The notes: generated from the letters alone by a model not told the origin. DNA of 43,730 nucleotides from an uncultured Nitrosopumilaceae archaeon (GCA_937897875.1 CALCPD010000059.1:1-43730), one strand, 5' to 3'; numbered from the stretch's first letter, positions 7,601-16,827 are shown. Program-made: numbers and translations.

Positions 7601-8008
7601 TTAATCTTTAGCTGGTGCTTCTTTAGCTGGTGCTTCTTTAGCTGGTGCTTCTTTAGCTGGTGCTTCTTTAGCTGGTGCTTCTTTAGCTGTTTCTACTACA
7701 TCTTCAACTTTTTTGGTTTCTTTTTCAGGAGTTACTTTAGGTTCAACATCATCAGTAAATGGTGAAACAAGAACATATCCCTCATCGGTTTTACTCATTC
7801 TAACTTTAATTTTTCTTGGAGGACTACGAACACCTCTAGACCAAATTTGTTGTGCTAATTCTTCATCAATTTTAATAATTTCAACTTTCATGTGATGTCG
7901 AGCAAATTCTTTAATCATATTGATAGCTCGAACTGCTCTATGTTGGGATTGAGAAATCAATACTTTGCCTAAAGGAATTGTATAAACTCGTTCTAATTCT
8001 TGAGACAA
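7601..8008 (-). CDS. rpl31e: 50S ribosomal protein L31e with repeat tail
   Basis: L31e is an archaeal/eukaryal large-subunit protein near the peptide exit tunnel. Residues 1-85 form the L31e fold, with recognisable YTIPLGKV, RAVRAINMIKEF and the basic WSRGVRSPPRKIKVRM segment. Residues 86-135 are a low-complexity acidic/Ala/Lys tail ending in five AKEAP units and AKD, so the protein is longer than a typical L31e. The start is TTG 8008, immediately after the L39e stop. A strong GGAGGT lies about 10 nt before it, inside the end of L39e, which fixes the start and indicates translational coupling. Confidence 0.9.
   Translation of the reverse strand: MSQELERVYTIPLGKVLISQSQHRAVRAINMIKEFARHHMKVEIIKIDEELAQQIWSRGVRSPPRKIKVRMSKTDEGYVLVSPFTDDVEPKVTPEKETKKVEDVVETAKEAPAKEAPAKEAPAKEAPAKEAPAKD
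7613..7687 (-). repeat. Five perfect 15-bp tandem repeats in L31e
   Basis: The unit TGGTGCTTCTTTAGC (plus strand) occurs five times without a mismatch. It encodes AKEAP on the minus strand. Identical synonymous codons in all copies point to recent slippage or expansion, and copy number probably varies between strains. Confidence 0.92.
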
Positions 8009-8167
8009 CTATCCTACCTCCACATCAGTTGATCTCCAAGCCCTTCTTTTAGGATTGGTTCTAACACTTCTATTCGTTTTTAGAATAATCCATGCAGGTA
8101 CCGCTGAAGCCTGTTTTGTTTTTTTTAACAGACGAATTTTTCTTGGAGAGGACTTGCGTGCAGCCAT
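8009..8167 (-). CDS. rpl39e: 50S ribosomal protein L39e
   Basis: This 52 aa, very basic protein begins MAARKSSPRKIRLLKKTKQ and contains the family's conserved VPAWIILKTNRSVRTNPKRR region followed by WR. L39e lines the exit tunnel of archaeal and eukaryal ribosomes. The ORF runs from ATG at 8167 to TAG at 8009-8011, and L31e begins at the next base, so the two genes form an L39e-L31e operon, a common archaeal pairing. Residues 46-50 (STDVE) encode the Shine-Dalgarno sequence used by L31e. Confidence 0.93.
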   Translation of the reverse strand: MAARKSSPRKIRLLKKTKQASAVPAWIILKTNRSVRTNPKRRAWRSTDVEVG

Positions 8168-8204
8168 AGATGTTCAGGCACGAAGAGCTCTTTTTAAATG
8201 AATC

Positions 8205-8753
8205 TCACAAATCCAATTTACTTTCAATCTGTTTTAATATTCTAGCAGAAGCACCCCATACTATCTGCGCCTGATACTCAAAAGTATACATATCATCCAC
8301 AGGATTATGATTCGGATCGGTATCTTTTGTAATAGTTTTCAACAAAGAATCCAAAGGCATATGAAAAATTGTCTCGACTTCAGAATTAGATACAAGTTGT
8401 GGAATTTCATCTAAAATGGAAACAAAAGGTAAAATCAAAAAACCAGAATTCAATGTACGAACCGGAGGTAATTGACCAATTACCTGATTCTTTGAAATTT
8501 TCAGTCCAATTTCCTCACTAGTTTCACGTAAAGCAGTTTCTAAAAGATCAAAATCAACAACATCAAATTTACCGCCAGGAAACGAAATTTCACCAGCGTG
8601 AAGTTTCATACTCTTTGGTTTTTCAGTCATTATAATTTTTGGGGATTTACCATAAATTACTACAAGTACAGATGCTAATCTATAACCCATGTCAGATTGA
8701 ATTTCAGGGTTAATAGGAGTAGAAAGTACAGATTTTAAATCATCTAAAAACAT
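8205..8753 (-). CDS. NUDIX hydrolase, CoA-pyrophosphatase-like
   Basis: This 182 aa hydrolase is predicted to cleave a nucleoside diphosphate derivative, possibly coenzyme A. The NUDIX box runs over about residues 61-84, seen as GGKFDVVD followed by ETALRETSEEIGL (RExxEExG intact). Just upstream, HAGEISFPGG matches the extra motif of the NUDIX CoA pyrophosphatase subfamily (LLTxRS...HxGxxxFPGG). The RS part is altered here (MTEKPKSMKLHAG), so CoA specificity is uncertain. It lies upstream of L39e on the same strand with 37 nt between them and may share a transcript with the ribosomal genes. Confidence 0.78.
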   Translation of the reverse strand: MFLDDLKSVLSTPINPEIQSDMGYRLASVLVVIYGKSPKIIMTEKPKSMKLHAGEISFPGGKFDVVDFDLLETALRETSEEIGLKISKNQVIGQLPPVRTLNSGFLILPFVSILDEIPQLVSNSEVETIFHMPLDSLLKTITKDTDPNHNPVDDMYTFEYQAQIVWGASARILKQIESKLDL

Positions 8754-8826
8754 AGTATTTTTTCCTATAATTATACTGAGGTTTTAGTATTCAAAGGTTT
8801 TAACCAAGTATTGAAAAAATGAAAAT

Positions 8827-9561
8827 ATGACAATTAGGTATGAAGCTAATCCACCTAAAATTTTATCAGATGTAAATACAGATGAATCAATTAGAAAATT
8901 TTTAGATAGAGTTAAAATAATATCAAAAAAATGTGATGCGATTCACCTAACAGAAAATGTATTAGGACATGAAAGAGTATCACCAATTAAAATTGCAGAA
9001 ATCATTAAAAGAGAAATTCCAGAAATTCCAATTACAGTTAGCTTAAGAGTTAGAGACAAAAATGAAAAGGAAATTGAAAAATTTGTAGATAATTGTATTT
9101 CAATAGGAATTACAGGTATTTTGATAATAATGGGAGATCCAGCAAAATCAAATTCTACAAATTCAGGCTTAATTCCAAGTTTAGTAGTATCTAATCTAAA
9201 AAATAAAAAATATGATTCAAAAATTGAATTGTATCTTTCAATATCAAACAAACCAAATTTTTCAAAAATAGGAAAAAAGATTGAAGCTAATCCCAAGGGA
9301 TTCATGACTCAAGTTGTTCAAAACATACAACAAGTTCAAAATCTTTCAGATAATCTAAAACAATTTTCAATTATTCCAATTATATTATTCCCATCAGAAA
9401 AAAATCAGAAATCGGCAGAATTTTTGGGATTAAATCTAACAGAATACAGTAAAGAATTTGATAAATTTGTAAAAGAAACGCATAAAATTACAGGAGATAT
9501 TCTAATTACATCACCAAATGATTTTAATGGATTAAATGAATATTTACAGAATTACTCTTAA
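8827..9561 (+). CDS. Methylenetetrahydrofolate reductase-like protein
   Basis: This 244 aa TIM-barrel protein is related to MetF, which reduces methylene- to methyl-tetrahydrofolate (or a pterin analogue). The first strand, RYEANPPK, retains the catalytic Glu of MetF (FEFFPP in bacteria). IHLTENVLG, VSLRVRDKN and GILIIMGDPA (near residue 100, with the conserved Asp) match other MTHFR motifs. It is shorter than bacterial MetF (about 290 aa). Its stop codon directly abuts the stop of the convergent metH-like gene, and the pairing with methionine synthase supports the assignment. The electron donor cannot be told from the sequence. Confidence 0.72.
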   Translation: MTIRYEANPPKILSDVNTDESIRKFLDRVKIISKKCDAIHLTENVLGHERVSPIKIAEIIKREIPEIPITVSLRVRDKNEKEIEKFVDNCISIGITGILIIMGDPAKSNSTNSGLIPSLVVSNLKNKKYDSKIELYLSISNKPNFSKIGKKIEANPKGFMTQVVQNIQQVQNLSDNLKQFSIIPIILFPSEKNQKSAEFLGLNLTEYSKEFDKFVKETHKITGDILITSPNDFNGLNEYLQNYS

Positions 9562-12060
9562 TCAAATAACAAAATATTGTGCATTTGGATGATGAATTAC
9601 TATTGCAGCAGTAGATTGTTCAGGAATTATTTGACCAGATTCAGTAATATTCATTCCAGATTTTTCAGGCTGTAAAAGTTTCCAAACTAAATGGTGTTGA
9701 GAAACATCAGGGCAACTAGGGAATCCCCAACTATATCTTAATCCACCTTTATTCAATTTTAATTCAGATTTAATTTTTTGATTAACCCATTGTGCCAAAG
9801 CTTCTGCAAGTTCAACAGCCAAACCATGCAAATAGTATGCATCCGAATATTTATCCTCTTCATTCCACTTTTCCAAAATATCAGCAACTTTAGTACCAAC
9901 AGTTACAGATTGAAATGCAACTATATCATCATCTCCAAAATAATCAGTTAAACAAAGATGTTCAGGACGAGTAGAACGTGGAAAATCAAATTCTACATCA
10001 TCACCGATAGGATTTTCAACTAATAATTTCTGGCCATTGTTATGACATTTGAAATAGCCATATACAATTTCAGGTTCAATCAACTTATCTCGAATTAATC
10101 GAATTTTCCATTCAGTTAGTAATTGTTCATGTTCTTCTTCAGACTCAGAACCAGCTTTACCTCTTAATCCCCAAGATAGTTTGAATAAAGATTTCTTATC
10201 AATCATTGTCCAAACTTCATCCATATTGATTTGATCTAATTTTAAACGAATAGGCTCACCAATTATTTTAGGAGTAGGAGAAGTTACAGGTTCAACATTA
10301 CTTCGAGGAAGAGTGGAAGGATCAATATCAACACTGGTTCTTTCTTTCCAATTTTCTAATTTTGTTTTCCATTCTTCCAAAAGTTTTGGTTTATCATCAG
10401 AGATCAAAGTGTCCATAGTTTTTAGACCTTCAAACATGGTATTACAATAAAATACACCAGGTTCATAAATTCCACCTTCTTTTGCGATTCGATTAATGTA
10501 ATTACTGTTAATTGCTGCACCACCACAAAGAATTGGAACAGTCATGTTATTTTTTCTTGCATGTTCAACAAAAAATTTCATTTGTTTTGAAGTGGAAACC
10601 AGTAATGCAGATAAACCTATTGCGTCAGGTTTTACTTCATCAATTTTTTCTAAGAATTTTTGAAGTGGAACTTGTTTTCCTAAATCATATACAGAGTAAC
10701 CGTTATTTTGAAAAATAGTTTTAACAAGATTTTTACCAATATCATGAACATCACCATAAACAGTTCCCAAAACAAGTTTTCCTTTGCTAGTTCCTTCTTC
10801 TTTAACCAAATATTTTTCAAGTTCGCCAACAGAGGCTTTCATACATTCAGCAGATTTTAAAACAAAAGGCAAGATTAATTCTCCAGATCCAAATTTATCA
10901 CCCACTTCCTTCATCGCTGGAAGTAAATCCTCATTGAGAGTCTTAATTGCACCAGGATGTGTCACATCTTTAGGTAGATCTAGGCTCAAAAGTCCATCAT
11001 TATTTTGAATTAAATTAGTTTTATCCAGTTTGTCAGCAATTGCTGAAACAACATCATTTTGAATTCCATCCTTGAGTCTATTTACAATTCTAAAATTAGC
11101 ACGTTTGCCAGGAGGCCAAGTAGGATCAACATCAACTTTTTTTGCATTAGCAGTACTTTGAGGTCCTGCTTTTTCAAAATAAGAAATTAAATCTGCTAAG
11201 GCATCAGGATGAGTATTAAAAATTAAATCTTCAGCAAGTTTCTTTTCTTTAGTATCAATTTCACCATAAGGAATAATTTCTTTTGCATTTACAATTGCTG
11301 AATCAAGTCCAACTTTTACAGCATGATGTAAAAATATAGAATTGAGAATTTTTCTGGCATAAGGCATCAAACCAAAACTAATGTTACTTAAACCCAAAGT
11401 AGTAAAGCAATTAGGAAATTTTTCTTTAACAAGACGAATTCCATCCAAAGTATTTTTACCAGCATCAAGAAATTCATCTTCCCCAGTTGCTAAAGTAAAA
11501 GTAAGTACATCAAAGATGAATTGTTCAATTTTTAATCCATAGTTTTTACCAGTTTCATAAAGTAATTCAGCAGTGTCTACTTTCTGTTTCGGAGTTTTTG
11601 CCATTCCATTGGGACCAATACACAAAGCTATGGCAGGCAATCCATATTTTGCCATTATAGGAGCCAATTTTTCAAATCTACTTCCATCACCTTCTAAATT
11701 AATAGAATTGATAATGGGTCTACCAGGAATTTGTTTAACAGATGATTCTATAACATCAGGATCCGTAGAATCAATCACTAAAGGAGCATCAATTTCTAAA
11801 CTTAATTTTTTCACTAAAGTTAACATAAATTCACGTTCATCAGAACGCTCAGTGGTAGCAACGCAAACATCTAAACAATGTGCACCATCTTCAGCTTGAA
11901 TTCTTGCCAAATCAACTAGACCATCAAAATCATCAGCAAGTACTAGTTTTTTGGCTTTTCGAGAACCTTGAGTGTTTATTCTTTCTCCAATAATTAGAGG
12001 TGCAGGAATTTGTTTAAGATCAACGGCTTTCAATGCAGAACTTACTCTTGGAACAGTCAT
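9562..12060 (-). CDS. metH: Cobalamin-dependent methionine synthase, pterin/B12/activation subunit
   Basis: This 832 aa protein contains the last three MetH modules. The pterin/methyl-folate-binding barrel is at about residues 18-290 (IIGERINTQGSRKAK). The B12 cap and cobalamin domain are at about 325-560; the B12-ligating His439 is in GDVHDIGKN. The AdoMet reactivation domain is at about 610-832, with GLRYSWGFPSCPD followed by NITESG and ending HHPNAQYF. The homocysteine-binding module is absent here and is encoded by the gene just upstream (12092-13054), so the enzyme is split. It transfers a methyl group from methyl-tetrahydrofolate (or analogue) through cobalamin to homocysteine. A linker of about 50 residues joins the B12 and activation modules. 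Confidence 0.9.
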   Translation of the reverse strand: MTVPRVSSALKAVDLKQIPAPLIIGERINTQGSRKAKKLVLADDFDGLVDLARIQAEDGAHCLDVCVATTERSDEREFMLTLVKKLSLEIDAPLVIDSTDPDVIESSVKQIPGRPIINSINLEGDGSRFEKLAPIMAKYGLPAIALCIGPNGMAKTPKQKVDTAELLYETGKNYGLKIEQFIFDVLTFTLATGEDEFLDAGKNTLDGIRLVKEKFPNCFTTLGLSNISFGLMPYARKILNSIFLHHAVKVGLDSAIVNAKEIIPYGEIDTKEKKLAEDLIFNTHPDALADLISYFEKAGPQSTANAKKVDVDPTWPPGKRANFRIVNRLKDGIQNDVVSAIADKLDKTNLIQNNDGLLSLDLPKDVTHPGAIKTLNEDLLPAMKEVGDKFGSGELILPFVLKSAECMKASVGELEKYLVKEEGTSKGKLVLGTVYGDVHDIGKNLVKTIFQNNGYSVYDLGKQVPLQKFLEKIDEVKPDAIGLSALLVSTSKQMKFFVEHARKNNMTVPILCGGAAINSNYINRIAKEGGIYEPGVFYCNTMFEGLKTMDTLISDDKPKLLEEWKTKLENWKERTSVDIDPSTLPRSNVEPVTSPTPKIIGEPIRLKLDQINMDEVWTMIDKKSLFKLSWGLRGKAGSESEEEHEQLLTEWKIRLIRDKLIEPEIVYGYFKCHNNGQKLLVENPIGDDVEFDFPRSTRPEHLCLTDYFGDDDIVAFQSVTVGTKVADILEKWNEEDKYSDAYYLHGLAVELAEALAQWVNQKIKSELKLNKGGLRYSWGFPSCPDVSQHHLVWKLLQPEKSGMNITESGQIIPEQSTAAIVIHHPNAQYFVI

Positions 12061-12091
12061 ACTCTAAAATCACATCAGTTTTTCTAAATAC

Positions 12092-13054
12092 TTAACCCTT
12101 GACAGAACTGGCTTTTTCGTCAATAATTTTTCGTAAAGATTTGATATGTTCAGGATTTGTGCCACAACACCCTCCAATAATTCGAACTTTATTGTATTGG
12201 TTAAGAAAATCGCCTAAAGCATCAGCCATTTTTTCAGGAGTCATTTTGTAAACAGCTTGTCCACCATGATTTTCAGGCATTCCGGCATTAGGAACCACTA
12301 GAAGATTATGTTCATTTTGTTCATCAAGCCATTGAACACTAGGATTCATTTCAATTGGACCAGTAGAACAGTTCAAACCAAATACATCAATTCCCATATC
12401 AGATACTGTAGTGTATGCAGATTGAATATTAGTACCGAGTAACATTTTTCCATATTGATCTAATGTGGTATTAGAAATAATTGCAACTTTTTTTCCAGTT
12501 TTAGACATAGCATTGTGACATGCTTCAATAACCAATTTTACTTCCAAAATATCCTGACTTGTTTCAATAAGTAATGCATCCACACCTCCAAGAATCAAAC
12601 CTTCAGCTTGTAATTCAAAAGCTTCACGAATTTCATCAAGAGGAATCTGTCCCAAATCAGGATCATCTGAACTTGGTAAGTAACCTGTTGGACCCATTGA
12701 ACCAATTACAAATCTAGGAGTATCAGAATATTCAGCGCATACTTCAGATGCTAAAAGTGCAATTTTTTTATTGAAATCAACAGTTTGATCTCCAAAACCA
12801 TACTCATCTAATTTTATTTTATTAGAACCAAAAGAATTTGTTTCAATACAATCAGCACCAGCATCTAGATAATTTCGATGAATTTGTTTAATCCAATCAG
12901 GATGAGTTAATATCAAACCATCATTAAAACCATCTTGATTATTTGGAAAATCTTCAGGAGTTGGATCATATTTTTGAATTTCAGTACCCATAGCCCCATC
13001 AAAAAGTAAGACTCTAGTTTTTAATGCAGTTAAGAAAGATTCTTTTTCAGTCAA
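12092..13054 (-). CDS. Homocysteine methyltransferase subunit of split methionine synthase
   Basis: The 320 aa protein is a homocysteine S-methyltransferase (Pfam S-methyl_trans) barrel equal to the N-terminal module of MetH. The zinc ligands are Cys229 (GLNCSTGP) and Cys296-Cys297 (GGCCGTNPEH). LLFDGAMGTEIQ (16-27) and ETNSFGSN (71-78) are other signatures. It is 31 nt upstream of the metH-like gene on the same strand, so the two proteins almost certainly form one methionine synthase. Initiation appears to use TTG at 13054, because the next ATG would remove the first beta strand. Confidence 0.88.
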   Translation of the reverse strand: MTEKESFLTALKTRVLLFDGAMGTEIQKYDPTPEDFPNNQDGFNDGLILTHPDWIKQIHRNYLDAGADCIETNSFGSNKIKLDEYGFGDQTVDFNKKIALLASEVCAEYSDTPRFVIGSMGPTGYLPSSDDPDLGQIPLDEIREAFELQAEGLILGGVDALLIETSQDILEVKLVIEACHNAMSKTGKKVAIISNTTLDQYGKMLLGTNIQSAYTTVSDMGIDVFGLNCSTGPIEMNPSVQWLDEQNEHNLLVVPNAGMPENHGGQAVYKMTPEKMADALGDFLNQYNKVRIIGGCCGTNPEHIKSLRKIIDEKASSVKG

Positions 13055-13165
13055 TTAATTTTAAAAAATACTTGCACAGTTTAACTCTTTTCAGATAAAA
13101 TTAGAAAAAAGTCTCAAATGTGAACGTATGTTGAAATTAGGTTGAATTGAAATTAATGTATATTT

Positions 13166-14266
13166 ATGTCAAAGTTACAAGTAAACAACTTAGTTCGTAC
13201 TGCAACATTCTTTCAACATGCAGGAATTTCAATTGTATTTGTATTCATGCCAATTATTGGAAAAGGTGTAACAGATTCTATTTTTGAAATTGGATTACTG
13301 ATAGCATCATTTAGTTTTGCACAAATTCTATCGGAAATTTACTTTGGAAGGCATTCAGATAAGAAAGGAACTAGACTCAAATTTATCAGAATTGGGTTCA
13401 TTGGGTGTGCAATAGCATTTGGATTACATTATTTTGCAGATGATCTGACATTATTATTTCTAGTAAGAATTGCTGCAGGAATTGCAAGTGGAATAATGAT
13501 TCCAGCAATGATTGCTTACACATATGAGGCAAATATAGATAAAAAAAGAGCAGCAACAGTAATTTCATTTCATGCTTTAGGGTGGTTAGCAGGAATTGCA
13601 GCAGCAGGAATTGCAAGTGATCTTAGATTAATTTTCATAATTAGTGCGGCATCATTTATCATAGGTTTAATTTTTACAATAAAACTTCCAAATCCAGAAC
13701 AAAAAAAGGAAATCGAGCCAGGAACAACAAAACTAGTTATTTTAAAAAATAAATTTCTATTTTTATCATTATTACTAAGACACATTGGAGCAGCAGCAGT
13801 ATGGACAATTCTTCCAATAATGATTGTAGAAAAATGGGGAGGGGATCTATATCATATTTCTGTAGTGTATGTTGCCAATACACTGACAGCATTTATTTTA
13901 ATGAATATCATGGCAAGTAAGATTCAACTTTCCAATATTACTAAATTTAAAATTGGAATTGGTTGTACTACTTTTGTATTTGTTGGATTATCATTTGTAA
14001 CAGAGTGGTGGATGGCAATGCCATTTATGTCACTAGTCGGAGCAACATGGGCATTTTTATTTATTGGAGGAAATTTCCATTTGATGGAAAATAATCCACG
14101 CTCAACATCAACAGGAATATTTAGTTCAACACTATCCATTGCAACAGTAATTGGACCAATAATTGCAGGAAGTATTGCATTCATGTTTGACTATGTCGCT
14201 GTAATGTATTTTGCAATTGTAATTATTGTATGTGCATTTATTGTTTCATTAAAAATTAAAAAATAA
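13166..14266 (+). CDS. MFS transporter
   Basis: This 366 aa hydrophobic protein has about eleven to twelve predicted membrane helices. A GRHSDKKGTR loop between helices 2 and 3 (about residues 61-70) is the classical major facilitator motif A (G-x-x-x-D-R/K-x-G-R). It resembles multidrug- or sugar-type 12-TM facilitators, and the substrate cannot be deduced. It is divergent from the methionine synthase genes and convergent with the ABC importer (6 nt between stops). Confidence 0.78.
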   Translation: MSKLQVNNLVRTATFFQHAGISIVFVFMPIIGKGVTDSIFEIGLLIASFSFAQILSEIYFGRHSDKKGTRLKFIRIGFIGCAIAFGLHYFADDLTLLFLVRIAAGIASGIMIPAMIAYTYEANIDKKRAATVISFHALGWLAGIAAAGIASDLRLIFIISAASFIIGLIFTIKLPNPEQKKEIEPGTTKLVILKNKFLFLSLLLRHIGAAAVWTILPIMIVEKWGGDLYHISVVYVANTLTAFILMNIMASKIQLSNITKFKIGIGCTTFVFVGLSFVTEWWMAMPFMSLVGATWAFLFIGGNFHLMENNPRSTSTGIFSSTLSIATVIGPIIAGSIAFMFDYVAVMYFAIVIIVCAFIVSLKIKK

Positions 14267-14272
14267 AAGGAA

Positions 14273-15040
14273 TTATCTTAATCCCCAACGAGACATTACT
14301 TTAGTTTCTAATCTTTTGAAAATTACACCATCAATTATCAAACCTATTAACATGATAACAACCATAATTCCAATTACTTGAGAAACATCATTTAAAGAAC
14401 GTCCAGCATTTAGTAAAAATCCTAATCCTAAGAAAGAGAATAATATTTCAGCACCAATTACACCTCTCCATGCAAAAGCCCATCCCTGTTTAAATCCAGA
14501 AATCATGTATGGAAAAGCAGCAGGAATCAAAACAGCTGTGACTAATTGAGTTCCTTTAGCACCCATATTTCTTGCAGCCTCAATGAAATGCGGATCAATA
14601 TTTTTGACTCCAGTATAGGTGTTAATTGTAACAGCAAAAATAGCACCAATTGCAGTAACAAAAATTATTCCACCATCAGTTAAACCAAACCAAAGTATGG
14701 CTAAAGGAACCCAAGCAATTGATGGAATAGATTGTAACCCTAAAACTAAAGAACCAACAGTTTGATTGATTACTTCGACTCTTGCCATGAAAATTCCTAA
14801 TACAACACCACCGCCAATTGCAATTGCTAATCCAATAGACAATCTCCACATACTTGTTGCAATACCATAAAACAAACTACCATCAGCACCACCATAAAAC
14901 AAATCTTCAGCTACCTCATATGGAGAAGGGAAGATGTTATCAGGCCAGATTCCAATCATTGCAATAATTTGCCAAACTACAACAATTGCAATATAAAATC
15001 CAATTCGATGAGGAGTAAAATTTTTTGCCATAATTATCAC
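14273..15040 (-). CDS. ABC importer permease (nitrate/sulfonate/taurine type)
   Basis: This 255 aa inner-membrane permease of the SsuC/TauC/NrtB family has six predicted helices. The EAA coupling loop reads EAARNMGAKGTQLV (about residues 153-166), where the ATPase docks. It is the last gene of a binding protein-ATPase-permease operon. The longest frame starts with GTG 15040, overlapping the ATPase stop (GTGA); an ATG three codons later (15031) is an equally good start. The substrate is not determinable from this subunit. Confidence 0.85.
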   Translation of the reverse strand: MIIMAKNFTPHRIGFYIAIVVVWQIIAMIGIWPDNIFPSPYEVAEDLFYGGADGSLFYGIATSMWRLSIGLAIAIGGGVVLGIFMARVEVINQTVGSLVLGLQSIPSIAWVPLAILWFGLTDGGIIFVTAIGAIFAVTINTYTGVKNIDPHFIEAARNMGAKGTQLVTAVLIPAAFPYMISGFKQGWAFAWRGVIGAEILFSFLGLGFLLNAGRSLNDVSQVIGIMVVIMLIGLIIDGVIFKRLETKVMSRWGLR

Positions 15041-15801
15041 TCTAGATTTTTCTTTACCTCAGGTCTAAGTTCCAATAAGATATCTTGCTGAAATTTTTTC
15101 AAAGATTCATCTTCAGCAGTCCTAGGTCTAGGGAAATTATTACTTAATTCTTTTTTAATTATTGATGGCCTATTACTAAAAATTGCAACTTTAGTTCCAA
15201 GAACAGCTGCTTCTGCAACATTATGAGTAACAAACAAAATAGTTTTTTTAGTTTTTTCCCAAATTAGTTGCATTTCAACTAACAATAAATCTCTAGTTTG
15301 TGGATCAAGAGCTGCAAATGGTTCATCCATTAGTAAAACATCAGGATCCATTACAAGAGCTCTAGCAATAGCTACACGTTGTTTCATTCCAGTTGAAAGT
15401 TGATAAGTAAATGAATCTGCAAATTTAGTTAATTGCATCATGTCCAAATATCTATGAGATATTTTTGCTCGTTCTTCTTTTGAAATCCCAGCCATCTTTA
15501 ATCCAAATTCAACATTATCTTGAACTTTTAACCAAGGGAATAAAGCACCTTCTTGAAAAACCATAATTCTTTCAGGTCCAGTTTCACTGACAGGATGACC
15601 ATCAAATATGATTTGTCCCTCATCAGGTTTTTCCAAGCCTGCAACTATGCGTAAAAATGTAGATTTACCACATCCAGAGGGTCCAACTAGACATACAAAA
15701 TCACCAGATTCTATTTGTAAATTGATACCACCTAATGCTTTGAGTTTATGAGAATCGTGGCTAAAGTACTTTACAATATTTTTTGCCTCAAGTTTAGTCA
15801 T
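15037..15801 (-). CDS. ABC importer ATPase (nitrate/sulfonate/taurine type)
   Basis: The 254 aa nucleotide-binding subunit energises uptake. Walker A is GPSGCGKST (about 38-46), the Q-loop is VFQEGALFPW, and Walker B is VLLMDEPFAALDP with the switch His in FVTHNVAEA. The ABC signature is LSTGMKQRV: the usual LSGG is LSTG, a substitution also tolerated in other NrtD/SsuB relatives. One nucleotide separates the operon's upstream binding-protein stop from this ATG, and the next gene overlaps by 4 nt, so all three are translationally coupled. Confidence 0.87.
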   Translation of the reverse strand: MTKLEAKNIVKYFSHDSHKLKALGGINLQIESGDFVCLVGPSGCGKSTFLRIVAGLEKPDEGQIIFDGHPVSETGPERIMVFQEGALFPWLKVQDNVEFGLKMAGISKEERAKISHRYLDMMQLTKFADSFTYQLSTGMKQRVAIARALVMDPDVLLMDEPFAALDPQTRDLLLVEMQLIWEKTKKTILFVTHNVAEAAVLGTKVAIFSNRPSIIKKELSNNFPRPRTAEDESLKKFQQDILLELRPEVKKNLE

Positions 15802-16827
15802 CTAAGTATCACTCTCAAGGTTAGGATTTGAATCAATAGTGTAAAAAATTTCAGATAAATCATATCCATTTCTTCCCAAATAACCCAACACATTAGCTTT
15901 TTCAGCAAAAGAATAAACGGAATCTTTTACAGGATCAGTAGTTATCTCTAGATTAGATAATGAGATATCAACAACAACATCAGACAAAGGTTGACCCAAA
16001 TGAGATTTTAGAAAATTGTTAAAAATAATTCTAGTTTCAATTGGGTTTTCATTTATCCAATCTACTGTTTTATGATGAGATGCAAGAAACTCAGAAATAA
16101 GTTGGGGATTTTTTTTAACATAATCAGTATTTGCAATTAGTAATACAGATGCAAATTGTTTATTTGGCCATAAATCTTCTTCAAAAAATAATCGATTTCC
16201 ACCAAGCTCAGTTTCTAAGATTGTTGCCCAAGGTTCTGCAACCCATGCACCATCAATATCACCCTTAACAAATAAAGTGTAAATATCAGGATTAGAAATA
16301 TTGTAAATTATCACAGAACCACCCTTTTCAGCAGGTTTTAAATTATTTTCAGATAGATAATGACGCAAAGAAACATCTTGAGTGTTACCAATTTGGGGGG
16401 CAGCAATTTTTTTTCCAACAAAATCAGATGCAAAATTAATTTCAGAATTAGGATGAACAACAAAACTTGCACCACCACTTGCAGCTCCAGATAAAATTTG
16501 AATATTATTATTTTCTGAATTTAAAAATCCATTAATTGCAGGTCCAGGACCAACATAAGCAATATCAACAGAATTTGCAAAAAGAGACTCTATTACTTGA
16601 GGGCCACTATCAAAAATCCTACTTTCAATATTTGTATCAGAGCCAAGTTTTTCTGAAAAGAATCCATTTTCTATTCCAACGATAGGAATAGCATGACCAA
16701 TATTTGGAAAATATGCTATTCTTAGATTACTTTCATCTAGGTCTTCATTAGAATTAAGAATAGTACCAGCAATGGAAGCAAGAATAACAGTAGCAATGCC
16801 TACAGAAAGCAATAATTTGATTTTCAT
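15802..16827 (-). CDS. ABC importer substrate-binding protein (SsuA/NMT1-like)
   Basis: This exported 341 aa solute-binding protein starts with a hydrophobic N-terminus (about residues 4-24) that has no lipobox Cys, so it is probably a membrane-anchored or cleaved signal. The mature part has the NMT1/SsuA-like layout: RIAYFPNIGHA, then AYVGPGPAINGF (about 92-103) and WVAEPWATILE (about 195-205). Family members bind nitrate, aliphatic sulfonates, taurine or thiamine precursors, and I cannot choose among these. A TATA-like sequence 26 nt upstream suggests a leaderless operon transcript. Confidence 0.8.
   Translation of the reverse strand: MKIKLLLSVGIATVILASIAGTILNSNEDLDESNLRIAYFPNIGHAIPIVGIENGFFSEKLGSDTNIESRIFDSGPQVIESLFANSVDIAYVGPGPAINGFLNSENNNIQILSGAASGGASFVVHPNSEINFASDFVGKKIAAPQIGNTQDVSLRHYLSENNLKPAEKGGSVIIYNISNPDIYTLFVKGDIDGAWVAEPWATILETELGGNRLFFEEDLWPNKQFASVLLIANTDYVKKNPQLISEFLASHHKTVDWINENPIETRIIFNNFLKSHLGQPLSDVVVDISLSNLEITTDPVKDSVYSFAEKANVLGYLGRNGYDLSEIFYTIDSNPNLESDT

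Noticed and set aside
7613-7687. Tandem repeat considered as a CRISPR-like array
   Set aside because: Units are contiguous 15-mers without spacers and are in frame within L31e.
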